From JAFAXA01 sp963777325 (GTDB lineage Bacteria > Pseudomonadota > Alphaproteobacteria > Acetobacterales > Acetobacteraceae), in assembly GCA_963777325.1 (NCBI GenBank), contig CAVZQE010000005.1:1-64000 (forward strand): DNA of 64,000 nt, written 5' to 3'. Made by a program: the position numbers and the translations under genes. Each line of letters begins with the position of its first letter. Positions within the stretch are counted from its first letter, which is position 1. The notes below the pieces were generated by a model. The model did no database searches, had not been told where the DNA came from, and saw only the letters and a program-made list of their open reading frames with translations. Shown here piece by piece: positions 18,434-28,496 of this stretch.

Positions 18434-18775
18434 TCAGCGGCCCCGCAACAGGTCCGCCGCCGGCGCGCCGCCGAGCACGTCCCCTCCCGGCCCCGCCAGC
18501 ATGTTTCCGACCCGGCCGGAGCGCCGTTCCGACCCGCACACGGCGCCGCCCGGCGGCGGCGCGGGCACGTCGGCGTAGAGCTGGCCGGCGATGCCCTTCG
18601 GCACGCCGGGCAGACCGGCGAGGTCGAGCTGGAGCGGGATCGTTTGGGTGGCGGCCGGGTAGCTGGCGCAATCCGCCGGCTGCGCCGCCGCGATGCCGAG
18701 GGACGCCGGCAGCGCGAGGAGGCCGATGGTCAACCGAAGAGGTTTCACGGCCACTGTGTCCACATCTGCTCTCAT
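18434..18775 (-). CDS. Small exported protein of unknown function
   Basis: About 113 aa, with a clear Sec signal peptide (hydrophobic core LTIGLLALPASLGIAAAQ) followed by a mature part with two cysteines (PADCASYP and GGAVCGS) that could pair. No family recognised. GTG starts at 18754 or 18748 would give the signal peptide a more normal n-region; the ATG at 18775 is the default. It is convergent with the oxidase subunit gene, stop to stop 4 nt apart. Confidence 0.55.
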   Translation of the reverse strand: MRADVDTVAVKPLRLTIGLLALPASLGIAAAQPADCASYPAATQTIPLQLDLAGLPGVPKGIAGQLYADVPAPPPGGAVCGSERRSGRVGNMLAGPGGDVLGGAPAADLLRGR

Positions 18776-18937
18776 CCCAGAACGGCGCGAGCCGCACCGC
18801 TGCCGGGAGTCTAGCGATCCAGACTTAACGCTTTGTATTCGCTGCGTTACCGCAGCCACCCGCAACCGCCATAGCTGACGTTACATTCCTAACCTTTTTG
18901 CCGCGATCGGCCATGATGCACACTGATCGGAGACTGA

Positions 18938-21104
18938 CTAATGCGGCGGGCAGAGATCCGGCCGCGTCAGAGAGCCCAGGACGTGGCTGCCGTAAACGGG
19001 ATCCTCTGTCCAGGCGCAGAGTCTAGGCCGCGCCGGCATCTCGGCGCCGGGCCGCAGTGCGAGCTTGATGACGAACCCGCTGTCGTACAGGCGGATCCTC
19101 AGGGCGGTTACGACGTCCGGGCGGACCTGGGGCGTGAGAGTCAGGGACTGAATCGGCAGGTTGCTGTCGATCCAGACGCGCGGCCCGCCCTCCCTGGCCT
19201 GAATATCCCCCACCCTACCAGCGTCATCCCCGTGACGCTGGTCGAGATGGGGTCGATGTAGCCGCCGGGCGACAGGTGTGCGGGCGGCGGCGCCCCGGCG
19301 AGGTCCACTCGCATCGGCCGCGCCTCGGCGCGGACGCGAGCCACGCTGGCGAGCGGACACGCCGCCATGTCGCGGTCGAGCAGCACAAAGGCGCGCAAGC
19401 TGCCCGGCGCCGCGTCCCGGAAGGCGCCGATCCAACCGCCTCTTGCCGGAAACGGTGGCTCTCCCTCCGGGACGCCGATCGCCGCCGGACTGAAGCCGCT
19501 GAGGCCGTAGCCCACGACCGTCCCTTCCGTGTCGGCGAGAAGCAGGCGCAGCCGCGCTGCCGCGCCGCCCGGGACGGCCACCAGGCCCTGCGCCCGTCCC
19601 CGCCCTCCGGCCCGGCGAGCGGGCTCGTGTAGTTGAGGCTGCCGCGGCAGGAGGTCGCGTCCACCAAACGGACGTGGTCCTCCAGCCTCGACCCCAGCCA
19701 CGCCGCCCGGGCTGCGCGAAGACGGAGCCTCGCCCCGCCCGCAGCTGCTGAAGCCGCTGGCGCCGGATAGACCCGGCTGAGCAGGGCCGCGTCGTTCACG
19801 CCGGCGAGCACGGCCGGTATGGCCGCGTTGCGGCCGTCGGCATCGCTCCGTGCCGCAGACGAGAACTCGGCTTGGGTGGTGAGGACCAAGACCAGCGCGG
19901 GGGCTGGCAGCAGCATCCCTGCTGGGCGCCTCCATAAGCTCCGAGGGACCGCGGCAACGCGTGCCGCCGCGAGGAGGAAGAGGACGGCCCAAAACAGCAG
20001 GGCCGGAGTCGCATAGCGATTAGCCAGGGCGGACGCGATGCCGAAGCGCAGGCGGCCGGCGCCGGTCAGGAGGACCATCCCGAGGACGAACACGCCGAAC
20101 GCGACCAGAGCCGCCGCGTGCGGCTGCGGCCGCCGCCGCCAGCCGAGACCAAGCCCGAGGGCGCAGAGCGAGAGGACGCCAATCCAGCCCAGCCATCGCG
20201 CCGTCATGATGGCCTCGTGCGAAGAGCGCGGTCATGCTTCGCCGCCGGGTCCACCGATCTCACGGCATGTAGTCGACACATCACGGACGTGGGAGAAAAG
20301 GTCGAGCGGGTCGGAATGGTAAGCGGGCGTGTGATAGCCGATCAGGTAGGTTCCCAGCAGCGCGACCGCCGCGGCGGCGAACAGCGCCGTGTGGCCCGGG
20401 GGACGGCGGAGCCACAGCGCCAGCGGCACGGCCAGGAACGCAGCGAGAACGCCGCTCGCGAGCGTGTAGGTCGCCACGAATTCCAGGACGATGACGCCGA
20501 GGGCGGTCGTGATCGTCGGTGGGCCCAGCGCGGCTAAGGCAAGGCAAGCGGCCGCCGCCAAGCCGACGCCGAAGAACTGCGGCTGGAAGCCCCAGGTGAA
20601 GTTCTCCCACTGCACCGACCAGAACAGCAGGGTCAGCACCAGCCCTGCGGCCCAGAGGCGCTCCGCCTTGCTGCGCAGCCCGGCCCCGCGCGCCAGCTTC
20701 ACCAGAATGGCGTCGAGACCCATCTGGATCAGCAATTGACCGCCAGGTCGACGGCATTGGTCTCTCCCGACAGCCAGCGATCGGCGATGAACACAGGCGG
20801 GGGAAAAGGAGGCGGTGCTCGTTGTGCTGCGAAAAGAGCCACGCCCACTGATCGGCCGCCCGCTCACCAGTTCGTCCCATTGATCCGAGAACGGAAGGGG
20901 ATTCCAGCAGGCCACTACCATGCGGATGGTCGAGGCCGCGATGTACAATCCCGTCGCAAGGAAGGCGGCACTCAGGAGCCACAGCAGTATCGCCCTTGCC
21001 GGGGGACGGTTGCGCAAAGCGGCCCTCAGGGGCGTTCCCGGAGTGCTGGCGCTAGGGCGCGCGGCGGCGCGCAGTGCCGCGGTGGCGGTTCGGTGCAGGG
21101 GCAT
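18938..21104 (-). CDS. Large polytopic membrane protein, reading frame disrupted
   Basis: A gene of about 720 codons spread over three frames. From the N-terminus: an arginine-rich leader, helix AILLWLLSAAFLATGLYIAA, then PFSDQWDELVSG, AWLFSQHNEHRLLFPRL in another frame, LLIQMGLDAILVKLARG, a run of helices to about 20285, further helices (LCALGLGLGW, YATPALLFWAVLFLLAAA), and a soluble C-terminal part ending SLTRPDLCPPH at 18938. The DQWD...QHNEHR pattern belongs to a family of bacterial membrane proteins of unknown role that look like glycosyltransferase-C or EPS-related proteins. Breaks lie near 20870-20760, 20230, 19650 and 19220. They are probably single-base errors, because coding signal continues on both sides. 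Confidence 0.6.
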
Positions 21105-21442
21105 CGTGATCCTGTGCAGCGCGGACGGCATATGGTGACAAAGCGGCCGTCACCTATGGCTGCTTCTTGGCTGAGCCGGAGCATCCGGCGCGTCCAGTCC
21201 TTCCACACACCGCCTCGGGCAGGCTCGCCGCAGCGCGGCCATCGCGCAGCGTCCTTGACAGCCCCGAGAACCGCGGTACCGCACCCGCCGCCCTGGGAGG
21301 GGATCTGGGAGGTTGTTAGCCCTTCGTGTGCCATGATCGGAGCGGGCTTGAGGCCAGTATTCCGCTCAGGCTCCCAGCTGCCAGGACCAAGGCGAACCCT
21401 GGGCCTCCTCGCGGCGGCAGCGTCCTCGAGAATTCACCTCTG
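21105..21442. other. Gap between the membrane protein gene and hpnN
   Basis: About 340 nt upstream of the start of the membrane protein gene and downstream of the hpnN stop. A 102-codon open frame on the minus strand here is arginine/cysteine-rich, unlike a real protein. It presumably contains the promoter of the membrane protein gene; no element recognised. Confidence 0.35.
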
Positions 21443-24057
21443 TCACAGCGCCCGTTTTCGCAGTTCCAGCCTCTTGCCGTGCGGCGCCGAGGCGAGCAGG
21501 GCGGGCAGGAAGACCAGGCTCGCGACCAGGGTGCAGCCGAGGCTCACGAGCAGCAACTCCCCCATGCTGGCGGTGCCCGGATGCTTCGACAGCGCCAGCG
21601 AGCCGAACGCCGTCGCCGTGGTCAGCGCCGAGAACAGGATCGCGCGCGCCGTTGGCGAGCCGACCACGTCATGGCGTCCCGCCCGCCAGTTCATCACGAA
21701 ATAGACGTTGAACGACACGCCGACCCCGAGCAGCAGCGGCAGCGCGATGATGTTCGCGTAGTTCAGCGGCATCGGCAGCGCCACCGCGAGGATCACGGTC
21801 ATGCAGCGACGACATCAGCAGCGGCGCGAGCACCAGCGCCACGTCGAGGATGCGGCGGAGCGCCACGCCAGGATGACGGCGATGGCGATCAGCGCGAGGA
21901 TCGCCGCCTTGCGGAACGAGTTGACGATCGTGTCGCTGGTCGCCTCGATCGTCACGGCCGACCCGCCGGCATCGGGAGCGACGGCGGCGACCTGATCCAC
22001 GAACCGGTGCAGTTCCTTGGTGCCGCGCGCCTCCGGTTTGGGCACGACCTGGATGCGCGCCTGTCCGTCGGGCAGCAGCCAGTCGCGGGTGATCTCGGGC
22101 GGCAGGTCGGCAAGCGTGACCGGGCGCGCGTCGAGGGCGGTGCGCAGCTGGTCGAGCTGCATCGGCAGGAAGCGTGTCAGCGCCTGGTTCGCGGCCATCA
22201 CGACCGCATCCGGCGCCGCGCTCAGCCCCCGCAGATCGCCGGCGATCGGCACCAGCGGACTGTCCGCCGGCACTTTCGGCAAGGCAAGCTGGATCTGTTG
22301 CAGCGCCGTCGACGCGGCCATCCGGATCTGATCCGGCGTGACCGGCGCCGCGGCCTCGTGCGGCGCGAGGGTCGGGCCGAGGATGCTCGCGGCGTCCGCG
22401 ATCAGCGCGAGCTTCTGGCGCCTGATCGGCGGGAACGAAGCTGTTGACGGTCATGACGTCGCCGACCAGCGGCAGCGCTTGCAGCCGGTCGGCGAGGCTC
22501 GCGGCGGCGGCGGCGTTCGGCGTCAGGATGTCGATCGTGAACGGGTTGGTCACGGGGTTGTCCATCAGGTCGTAGAGCGTCCGCATCGCCTCCGTGTTCG
22601 GGTTCTTCGTGTGCAAGGGATCGGAATCGAAGGCGAGTCTGGGCGGCAGGACGCAGCCGAGAAGTGCGAGCGCCGCGAACAGGGCGAGGATGGGCCGCCG
22701 GCGCCGCTGGATCAGGCGGTCGAGCGGCGCGGCCCAGGCGATGCTGATCGAGGCGGCCTTCTCGCGCGGCCGGAACAGGGTGATCGCGGCCGGCAGGAAC
22801 AGGAGCGTGCAGAGAAAGGCGATCAGCATGCCGACGCCCGCGATCAGCCCGAGTTCGGCGACTCCCCGGAAGTCGGTCGGGACGAAGGCGAGAAATCCGG
22901 CCGCGGTCGCCGCCGCCGCGACGAGGATTTGAACGCCCGACCCGGCGGCCCGTCTCGCGCATCGCGATATCGGCGTCGGCATACCGAAGCCGCATGCCGC
23001 GGTAGCGCACGCTGAACTGGATCGCGAAATCGACGGCGATGCCGACGAACAGGATGCCGAAGCCGACCGAGACGAGGTTGAGCGTCCCGACCGCGACGGA
23101 GGCGAACAGCAAAGTGAGCATCAGCCCGAGGCCGAGCGTCATCAGGATCGGCACGATCAGCCGCCAGCTATGCACGGCGAGGAACAGCCAGAGCGTGATC
23201 AGCACGAGGCTGACGACCATGCCCTCGACCGCGCCCTCGGCGACGGTCGAGAACTCCTCGTCGGCGAGCGCGACGTTGCCGGTGATCCGCACCCGCGCGT
23301 CGCCCGATTTGACGAAGGGGAGTCCGGACGCGGCCTGGCGGATGGCGTCGGTCGCGGCCTTGCCGGGGGCCAGCGCGCCGAAGTCGAGCTTCGGCTGCAC
23401 GAGAACGAATTTGTACTTCCCCGCGAGTTCCTGGGCCCCGCCGCCGAGCAGCTTGGACCAGGAGAGCGGCTGCGGATGACCGGCGAGCGTGCCGGCCATC
23501 ACCCTGTGGAAGCCGTCGAGGGCCGCCGTGTATGGGCCGAAATTGGCCTCGCCGTGCTGCGCGCCCATGCCGAGCAGGGCGAGGGAGGCGAACAGGCCGC
23601 GCGCGGTCGGATCGGCGACGAGCTGGCCGAGGAAGGGCTGGGCGTCGATAGTGCCGTTCAGCAGGTGCTCCAGCTGCTTCTGGTCGAGGAACAGCAGGCC
23701 CTCGCGGGCAAAAAACGGAGAGGCGTCGGGCCGGGTCACGCTGCGGAAATGCATGTGGTCGGCCGACAGCGCGGCCGCGAGCGAGGCCGCCGTCGCTTCG
23801 GCCGCCTCGGGCTGGCGGGCGTCGATCACGATCGCGAGCACGTCAGCGAATTGCGGGAAGTCGCGGTCGAACTCCTTGGCTCGCTGCCGCCACGGCAGGC
23901 TTTCCGCGAACATCTTGTCCGTGTCCGTCGAGACGCCAAGATGGTTCGAGGCATACCAGCCGGAGAAGGCGGCCAGCGCCAGCGAGATGGCCACGACGAC
24001 GAGGGCATGGCGACGACTGAACTCGACCAGCCCGACGAGGATCCGCTGAAACATCAT
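21443..24057 (-). CDS. hpnN: Hopanoid biosynthesis-associated RND/MMPL transporter HpnN, reading frame disrupted
   Basis: RND-superfamily exporter that moves hopanoids to the outer membrane. The N-terminus is intact: RRHALVVVAISLALAAFSGW, then STDTDKMFAESLPWRQRA typical of HpnN, a large periplasmic loop and a first helix bundle (TLNLVSVGFGILFVGIAVDF). The sequence then jumps frame near 22945 (AAATAAGFLAFVPTDFRGVA), near 22440 and twice near 21820, ending with LPLLLGVGVSFNVYFVMNW and LELRKRAL. The span of about 871 codons is the normal HpnN length, so missing or extra single bases explain the breaks better than decay. No other hopanoid genes are in view. Confidence 0.85.
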
Positions 24058-24181
24058 GCAGTGTCGGTCATCCGCTGGAAGGGCGCGCGGGCGCGGCATC
24101 GGAGCGGGAGCTAGATATGCGGTTCGCGCGCCAGGGTCCATGCCCGGGTCCAATGCCGGTTCCCCGTCATCCGCCCCTAAG

Positions 24182-24979
24182 CTACGGACGGGCCGCGCGA
24201 TCGCGCCGGAACATCAGCCACATGGCGCCGCCGATCGTCAGCACGGTGATGGCGCCCGCGATCTGCAGGATTCGCAGGATCGCGAGCGTGTAGCGGCCGG
24301 TATGCGGGTCGAAGTGAAAGCAGAGCAGCACGATCGGCAGCACCGCTTTCTGCAAGGCGTTCTCCCCGGCGGCGACGAGGCCGAGGCGGACGTCCCCGGC
24401 CTGATAGCCGACCCCCAGCAGATAGCCCGAGACGCGGCCCTTCGGCGTCACGAACACGATGCCGGCCGGGTGCAGGAACTGCTTCAGCGCCGGGTCGAAG
24501 CGGCTGCGGAACCCGACGGTATCGGCCACATCCTTGATCGTGGCGGCGTCGGCGGTGAGATAGTGCCACCCCTGGGCCGCGCCGGGCAGCGGAAAGGCTG
24601 CCATGTCGCGCGCATGGGCGGCGGCGGCATCCGAGGTGGTCTCCGCCGGGTCGATGCTGAGGGTGATCAGGGTGTAGTCCTGTCCCGCGACCAGGCCCGC
24701 GCCCCCGAGCGCCTGGAACAGATCCGATAGCACCACCCCGCAGATATTCGGGCAGTGATAGTAGACGAGCGCGAGGACCGCGGGCTTGCCGTGGAGCAGG
24801 CTGCCGATGGTCCTCTCCCGGCCGGCCTGGTCGCGCACGGTTGCCGAGAGCGGCAGTTGCGCGCCGATGTTCTGGCGATAGGCGAAGGCGCCGAGGTCGT
24901 CCTGCTCCAGGGCCTGGACGGGCGCGCTGGCCAGGATCAGCGTCAGGAGTAGAAGGACGGCCCGGGCGAACCCCGCCAT
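24182..24979 (-). CDS. SCO1/SenC family copper/redox chaperone
   Basis: A 265-aa exported thioredoxin-fold protein that delivers copper to the CuA site of cytochrome oxidase or acts as a thiol reductant. It has a signal peptide (AVLLLLTLILASAPVQA), the copper-binding CPNIC motif in YYHCPNICGVVL, and the conserved histidine in KQFLHPAGIVFVTP. A C-terminal membrane helix (LAILRILQIAGAITVLTIGG) is present. The longer start at 25009 would lie 2 nt from the divergent gene, so I prefer the ATG at 24979, which puts the signal peptide at the N-terminus. Confidence 0.85.
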   Translation of the reverse strand: MAGFARAVLLLLTLILASAPVQALEQDDLGAFAYRQNIGAQLPLSATVRDQAGRERTIGSLLHGKPAVLALVYYHCPNICGVVLSDLFQALGGAGLVAGQDYTLITLSIDPAETTSDAAAAHARDMAAFPLPGAAQGWHYLTADAATIKDVADTVGFRSRFDPALKQFLHPAGIVFVTPKGRVSGYLLGVGYQAGDVRLGLVAAGENALQKAVLPIVLLCFHFDPHTGRYTLAILRILQIAGAITVLTIGGAMWLMFRRDRAARP

Positions 24980-25011
24980 CCGCGAGCCGTTCTGCCCGAC
25001 GGAGGACATTG

Positions 25012-25401
25012 ATGCTCAAGATCCGCATGCTGCAACCCCATGACCCACTCCCGGAAGGCGCGGGCAAGACCCTGACGGTCCTGCGCCGGCTCGAAGAGGA
25101 TACGCCGGGACGGACGACGGTCGAAATCATCCTCTCGGGACGGCCGGGCGCGCATGAGACCACCACGCCCATGCGCCCGGACGGCACGCCGATGAACTTG
25201 CGCGAGGCGGTGCATTCGGCGCGTGCCGTCGCGCAGTCGGAAGGCGTCGAGGTGATCCATGTGATCGACCGGGCCGCCGGGCCGCGCGAACGCGACATCC
25301 TGCGTCATCACGGCGACCACTCCATCCATATGGACGATCTGGACGACTACGATCTCGAGGATGGCGAGCGCGGGTCGGATATGCGGGACCGGCGAGGCTA
25401 G
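25012..25401 (+). CDS. Conserved-looking hypothetical acidic protein
   Basis: A 129-aa soluble protein with no recognised domain. A good Shine-Dalgarno (GGAGG) lies 6-7 nt upstream of the ATG at 25012, and codon use matches the neighbours. The C-terminus is strongly acidic (MDDLDDYDLEDGERG) and preceded by HHGDHSIH. It is divergent from the SCO gene. Function unknown. Confidence 0.6.
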   Translation: MLKIRMLQPHDPLPEGAGKTLTVLRRLEEDTPGRTTVEIILSGRPGAHETTTPMRPDGTPMNLREAVHSARAVAQSEGVEVIHVIDRAAGPRERDILRHHGDHSIHMDDLDDYDLEDGERGSDMRDRRG

Positions 25402-25499
25402 CGCGCACCTAGCGCGCCCGGGGCGTTTGCCTTCCGCCGCCGGCGCCCGTAATCTCCCTCGCATGTCTCTCCGGCTCGCCACGACGACGCGAATTATCC

Positions 25500-25522
25500 C
25501 CCCGGCTGCTTAGCAGCCGGGG
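25500..25522 (+). terminator. Perfect 10-bp stem hairpin with 3-nt loop
   Basis: CCCCGGCTGC, loop TTA, GCAGCCGGGG, followed by CTTTCG. It lies 100 nt after the stop of the hypothetical gene and 45 nt before the GTG of the ACT-domain gene. It could be a terminator for the former with a poor T-tract, or a leader hairpin of the latter. Confidence 0.5.
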
Positions 25523-25566
25523 CTTTCGCGTGTTCCGTGTGGCTTTTCAGAGTTGGAGAGTTTCCT

Positions 25567-25859
25567 GTGTTCCTCGATGACGGTTCGGCCAACGAGCCGA
25601 GCACATTATCGGTCCGCTTCATGGTCGATGCGGACCCTTCGCCCGGCCTGCTGCCGCGTCTGCTCCAGCCGCTCGCGAAGCGCGATCTCATACCGGACAG
25701 GATGTGGTCGCATCGCGGCGCGTCGGTCATGCATGTCGAACTCGCGCTCGAGCGGTTCCGGCCGGATGCGTGGGGCTGATCGAGGGCAACCTCCGGCAGG
25801 TGGTCGGCGTCCGCAACGTGGCCCGCGTGCAGCAAGCGACGTTGCGGCAAGTCGCCTGA
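25567..25859 (+). CDS. ACT-domain-like small protein, one frameshift
   Basis: About 97 codons. The first frame gives TLSVRFMVDADPSPGLLPRLLQPLAKRDLIPDR (in parts) and HVELALERFRPDA; the last 25 codons continue in another frame as LIEGNLRQVVGVRNVARV and end at TGA 25857-25859. The beta-alpha-beta pattern and lengths resemble ACT-type regulatory domains such as acetolactate synthase small-subunit relatives. The GTG at 25567 has GGAGAG 6 nt upstream. The break is near 25775 and is probably a lost or gained base. Confidence 0.5.
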
Positions 25860-25949
25860 CGCTACTCGATTTCAGGCCTGGGCGGCATAGCCAAAAGCCG
25901 GTTTCGGGGCCAAGTACGGGCCGCTGCCTGGCTGCCGGAGACACCGCCG

Positions 25950-27361
25950 ATGTACGGCTACGACGCCCTGTTCCTGGCCCGCGCCCAGTTCGCCTTCACG
26001 ATCGGCTTTCACATCGTCCTGCCGGCGTTCTCGATCGGGCTCGCGAGCTACCTCATGGTGCTGGAAGCGCTGTGGCTGCGCACCGGCAAGCAGGTCTATC
26101 TGGACGTTTTCCAGTACTGGCTGAAGATCTTCGCGCTCGGCTTCGCGATGGGCGTCGTCTCCGGGCTGGTGATGTCGTACGAGTTCGGCACCAACTGGGC
26201 GCATTCGCGACAGGGCCGGGCCGGTGGTCGGCCCGCTGATGGGCTACGAGGTGCTGACCGCCTTCTTTCTGGAGGCGGGCTTCCTCGGCGTGATGCTGTT
26301 CGGCATGAACCGGGTCGGCCGCGGCCTGCATTTCCTCGCGACCTGCTGGTCGCGATCGGCACCCTGATGAGCGCGTTCTGGATCCTCTCGGTCAATTCCT
26401 GGATGCAGACGCCGCAGGGCTACACCTCTCGCCGACGGCCGCTTCTTTCCGGCGACTGGGCGCGATCATCTTCAATCCGTCGTTCCCGTACCGTCTCGTC
26501 CACATGGTGCTGGCGGCCTATCTGAGCGTCGCGTTCGTGGTCGGCGCGGTCGGGGCGCTAGCACCTGCTGCGCGATCCACGTAACCGGGCGGCGCGGACG
26601 ATGCTGTCGATGGCGCTGTGGATGGCGGCCTCGTCGCGCCGATCCAGATCATCGCCGGCGACACGCATGGCATCAACACGCTCGAGCATCAGCCGGCGAA
26701 GATCGCCGCGCTCGAAGGCGACTGGGACTCGCCGCCCGGCCAGCCGCTGATCCTGTTCGGCTGGCCGAACATGAAGACCGAGACGACCGACTACGAGGTC
26801 GCGATCCCGCATCTCGGCGCGCTCATCCTGACGCAACCTGGAACGGCTCGATCAAGGGGCTGAAGGAGTTTCCGCCCGAGGACCGGCCGTTCTCGCCGGT
26901 GGTGTTCTTCGCCTTCCGGATCATGGTCGGGCTCGGCTTGCTGATGGCCGCGGTGGGCTCTGCGTCGGCTTGTTGCTGCGCTGGCGCGGACGCTGTATGA
27001 CGCGCGCTGGCTGCATCGCCTGTTGGTGGCGATGGCGCCGGCCGGTTTCATCGCGCTGCTGTCCGGCTGGACGGTGACCGAGGTCGGCCGTCAGCCCTTC
27101 ACCGTGTACGGGATGCTGCGGACCGCGGACAGCGTGTCGCCGATCGCGCTGCCGGGCGTCGCGGTGTCGCTCGCGGGATTCGCGATCGTCTATTTCATCG
27201 TGTTCGGCGCGGGTCTCGTGTTCCTGCTTCGGCTGATGCGCAGCCGCCCGACCGTCGGCGAGACGCGGGCCGCCGAAGGGCGTGCCGGTGCGCAGCGCCG
27301 GCATCACGCCCGCGCCCTCGCTGGACGAGGCCACGCCCGACATCCCGCGGCCGCGGAGTAG
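25950..27361 (+). CDS. cioA: Cyanide-insensitive cytochrome bd-type quinol oxidase subunit I, reading frame disrupted
   Basis: Membrane subunit that carries the hemes and oxidises quinol. The N-terminus MYGYDALFLARAQFAFTIGF with the following His is the heme b595 ligand region; later fragments in other frames include EVLTAFFLEAGFLGVMLFG, FWILSVNSWMQTPQGY, APIQIIAGDTHGINTLEHQP and the GRQPF motif at 27091. The Q-loop between these is short, as in the CioA branch. Breaks occur near 26205, 26345, 26430, 26560-26620, 26835 and 26960-27020. The total span (about 470 codons) is the normal length, pointing to sequencing errors. Confidence 0.82.
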
Positions 27362-27365
27362 CGCC

Positions 27366-28384
27366 ATGATGACCCTGCCCTGGCTCGACTTGCCGCTGAT
27401 CTGGGCCGGCCTGATCGCGTTCGCCGTGCTGGCCTACGTGCTGCTGGACGGGTTCGATCTCGGCATCGGCGTCCTGTTCCTCGTGGAGCACGCGGAGCGA
27501 GGACCGGGACGTGATGGTGAACACGGTGGCGCCGGTCTGGGACGGCAACGAGACCTGGCTGGTACTCGGCGGCGGCGGCCTGTTCGCGGTGTTTCCGCTG
27601 GCCTACGCCGTGATCATGCCCGCGCTCTATCCCCCGATCATCGCGATGCTGCTGGCGCTGGTGTTCCGCGGCGTCGCGTTCGAGTTCCGCTTCCGCGCGC
27701 CACGGCCGCGGCCGCGTACTGGTGGGATGTCGCGTTCTGCGCCGGGTCCATCGTCGCCGCGCCTTCTGCCAGGGTTTGGCGCTGGGCGGGCTGCTGCAAG
27801 GCATCCGGGTGGGGACCGCCTTATGCCGGCGGATGGTTGGACTGGCTGACCGGCTTCACCATGCTGTGCGGGCTCGCGGTCGTGATCGGCTACGCGCTGC
27901 AAGCTCCTGCTGGCTGATCTGGCGCACCGAGGGCGCGTTACAGCGCCGTGCCGCCGCTACGCGGGCGCGCTGGGCCGCGCGATCCTCCTGCTGACCATCG
28001 TCGTCAGCCTGTGGACGCCGATGCTGCACGGCCTTCTATCAACGCTGGTTCGGGTGGCCCGGCATCGTGCTGACCAGCCCCGTGCCGATCCTGGCCGCGA
28101 TTATTGCGTGTCCTGTTCTGGCGAGGCCTCCGGACAGCAGCGACCTTGCCCCATTCCTTTGCGTACAGGGTTGGTTCGTCCTGTGCTATCTCGGGCTCGG
28201 AATCACCATGTTTCCCCTGATCGTGCCTCCCTCCATCACGATCTGGCAGGCGGCGGCCCCTCCCGCAAGCCAGGCATTTTTACTGGTAGGCGCCGCCATT
28301 CTGATCCCCATCATCATCGATATACACGGGTTATTCCTATTACATCTTTCGCGGCAAGGTTCGGCCGGGCGTACACTACACTAG
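27366..28384 (+). CDS. cioB: Cytochrome bd-type quinol oxidase subunit II, reading frame disrupted
   Basis: Partner membrane subunit of CioA. N-terminal IWAGLIAFAVLAYVLLDGFD and VNTVAPVWDGNETWLVLGGG are diagnostic of CydB/CioB; later pieces read AFCAGSIVAA, GLALGGLLQGI, WLDWLTGFTMLCGLAVVIGY, PVPILAAIIACPVLAR, LGLGITMFPLIVPPSITIWQ and, in another frame, YTGYSYYIFRGKVRPG at the C-terminus. It starts 4 nt after the cioA stop. At least five frame jumps are present, but the span fits the usual 335-340 aa. The stop is taken as TAG 28382-28384. Confidence 0.8.
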
Positions 28385-28386
28385 GA

Positions 28387-28488
28387 ATGAGCAAGCGCCT
28401 GCTCTGGTTCGTTTGGATCTATGCGGTCAGCGTGGCCGTGACGCTCGCGGTCTCGTATCTGCTGCGGATGCTGCTCGTTCCGCACTGA
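28387..28488 (+). CDS. DUF2474-like small membrane protein (CydX-like accessory of the bd oxidase)
   Basis: A 33-aa protein, MSKRLLWFVWIYAVS at the N-terminus, then one helix and a final RMLLVPH. The Leu-Trp-Phe-Val...Tyr/Trp-x-x-Ser-Val pattern is that of DUF2474 proteins, encoded directly after cioAB and thought to act like CydX in assembly or stability of the oxidase. It begins 2 nt after the cioB stop (TAGGAATG), so it is probably translationally coupled. Confidence 0.72.
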   Translation: MSKRLLWFVWIYAVSVAVTLAVSYLLRMLLVPH

Positions 28489-28496
28489 GCGAGGGG

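Noticed and set aside
21026..21334. 102-codon minus-strand frame before the membrane protein
   Set aside because: Cys/Arg/Pro-rich with low-complexity ends, overlaps the true N-terminus of the membrane protein in another frame.
25012..25401. Start of the SCO gene at 25009, almost touching the divergent gene
   Set aside because: It would leave no room for either promoter and puts ten polar residues before the signal peptide; ATG 24979 is better.
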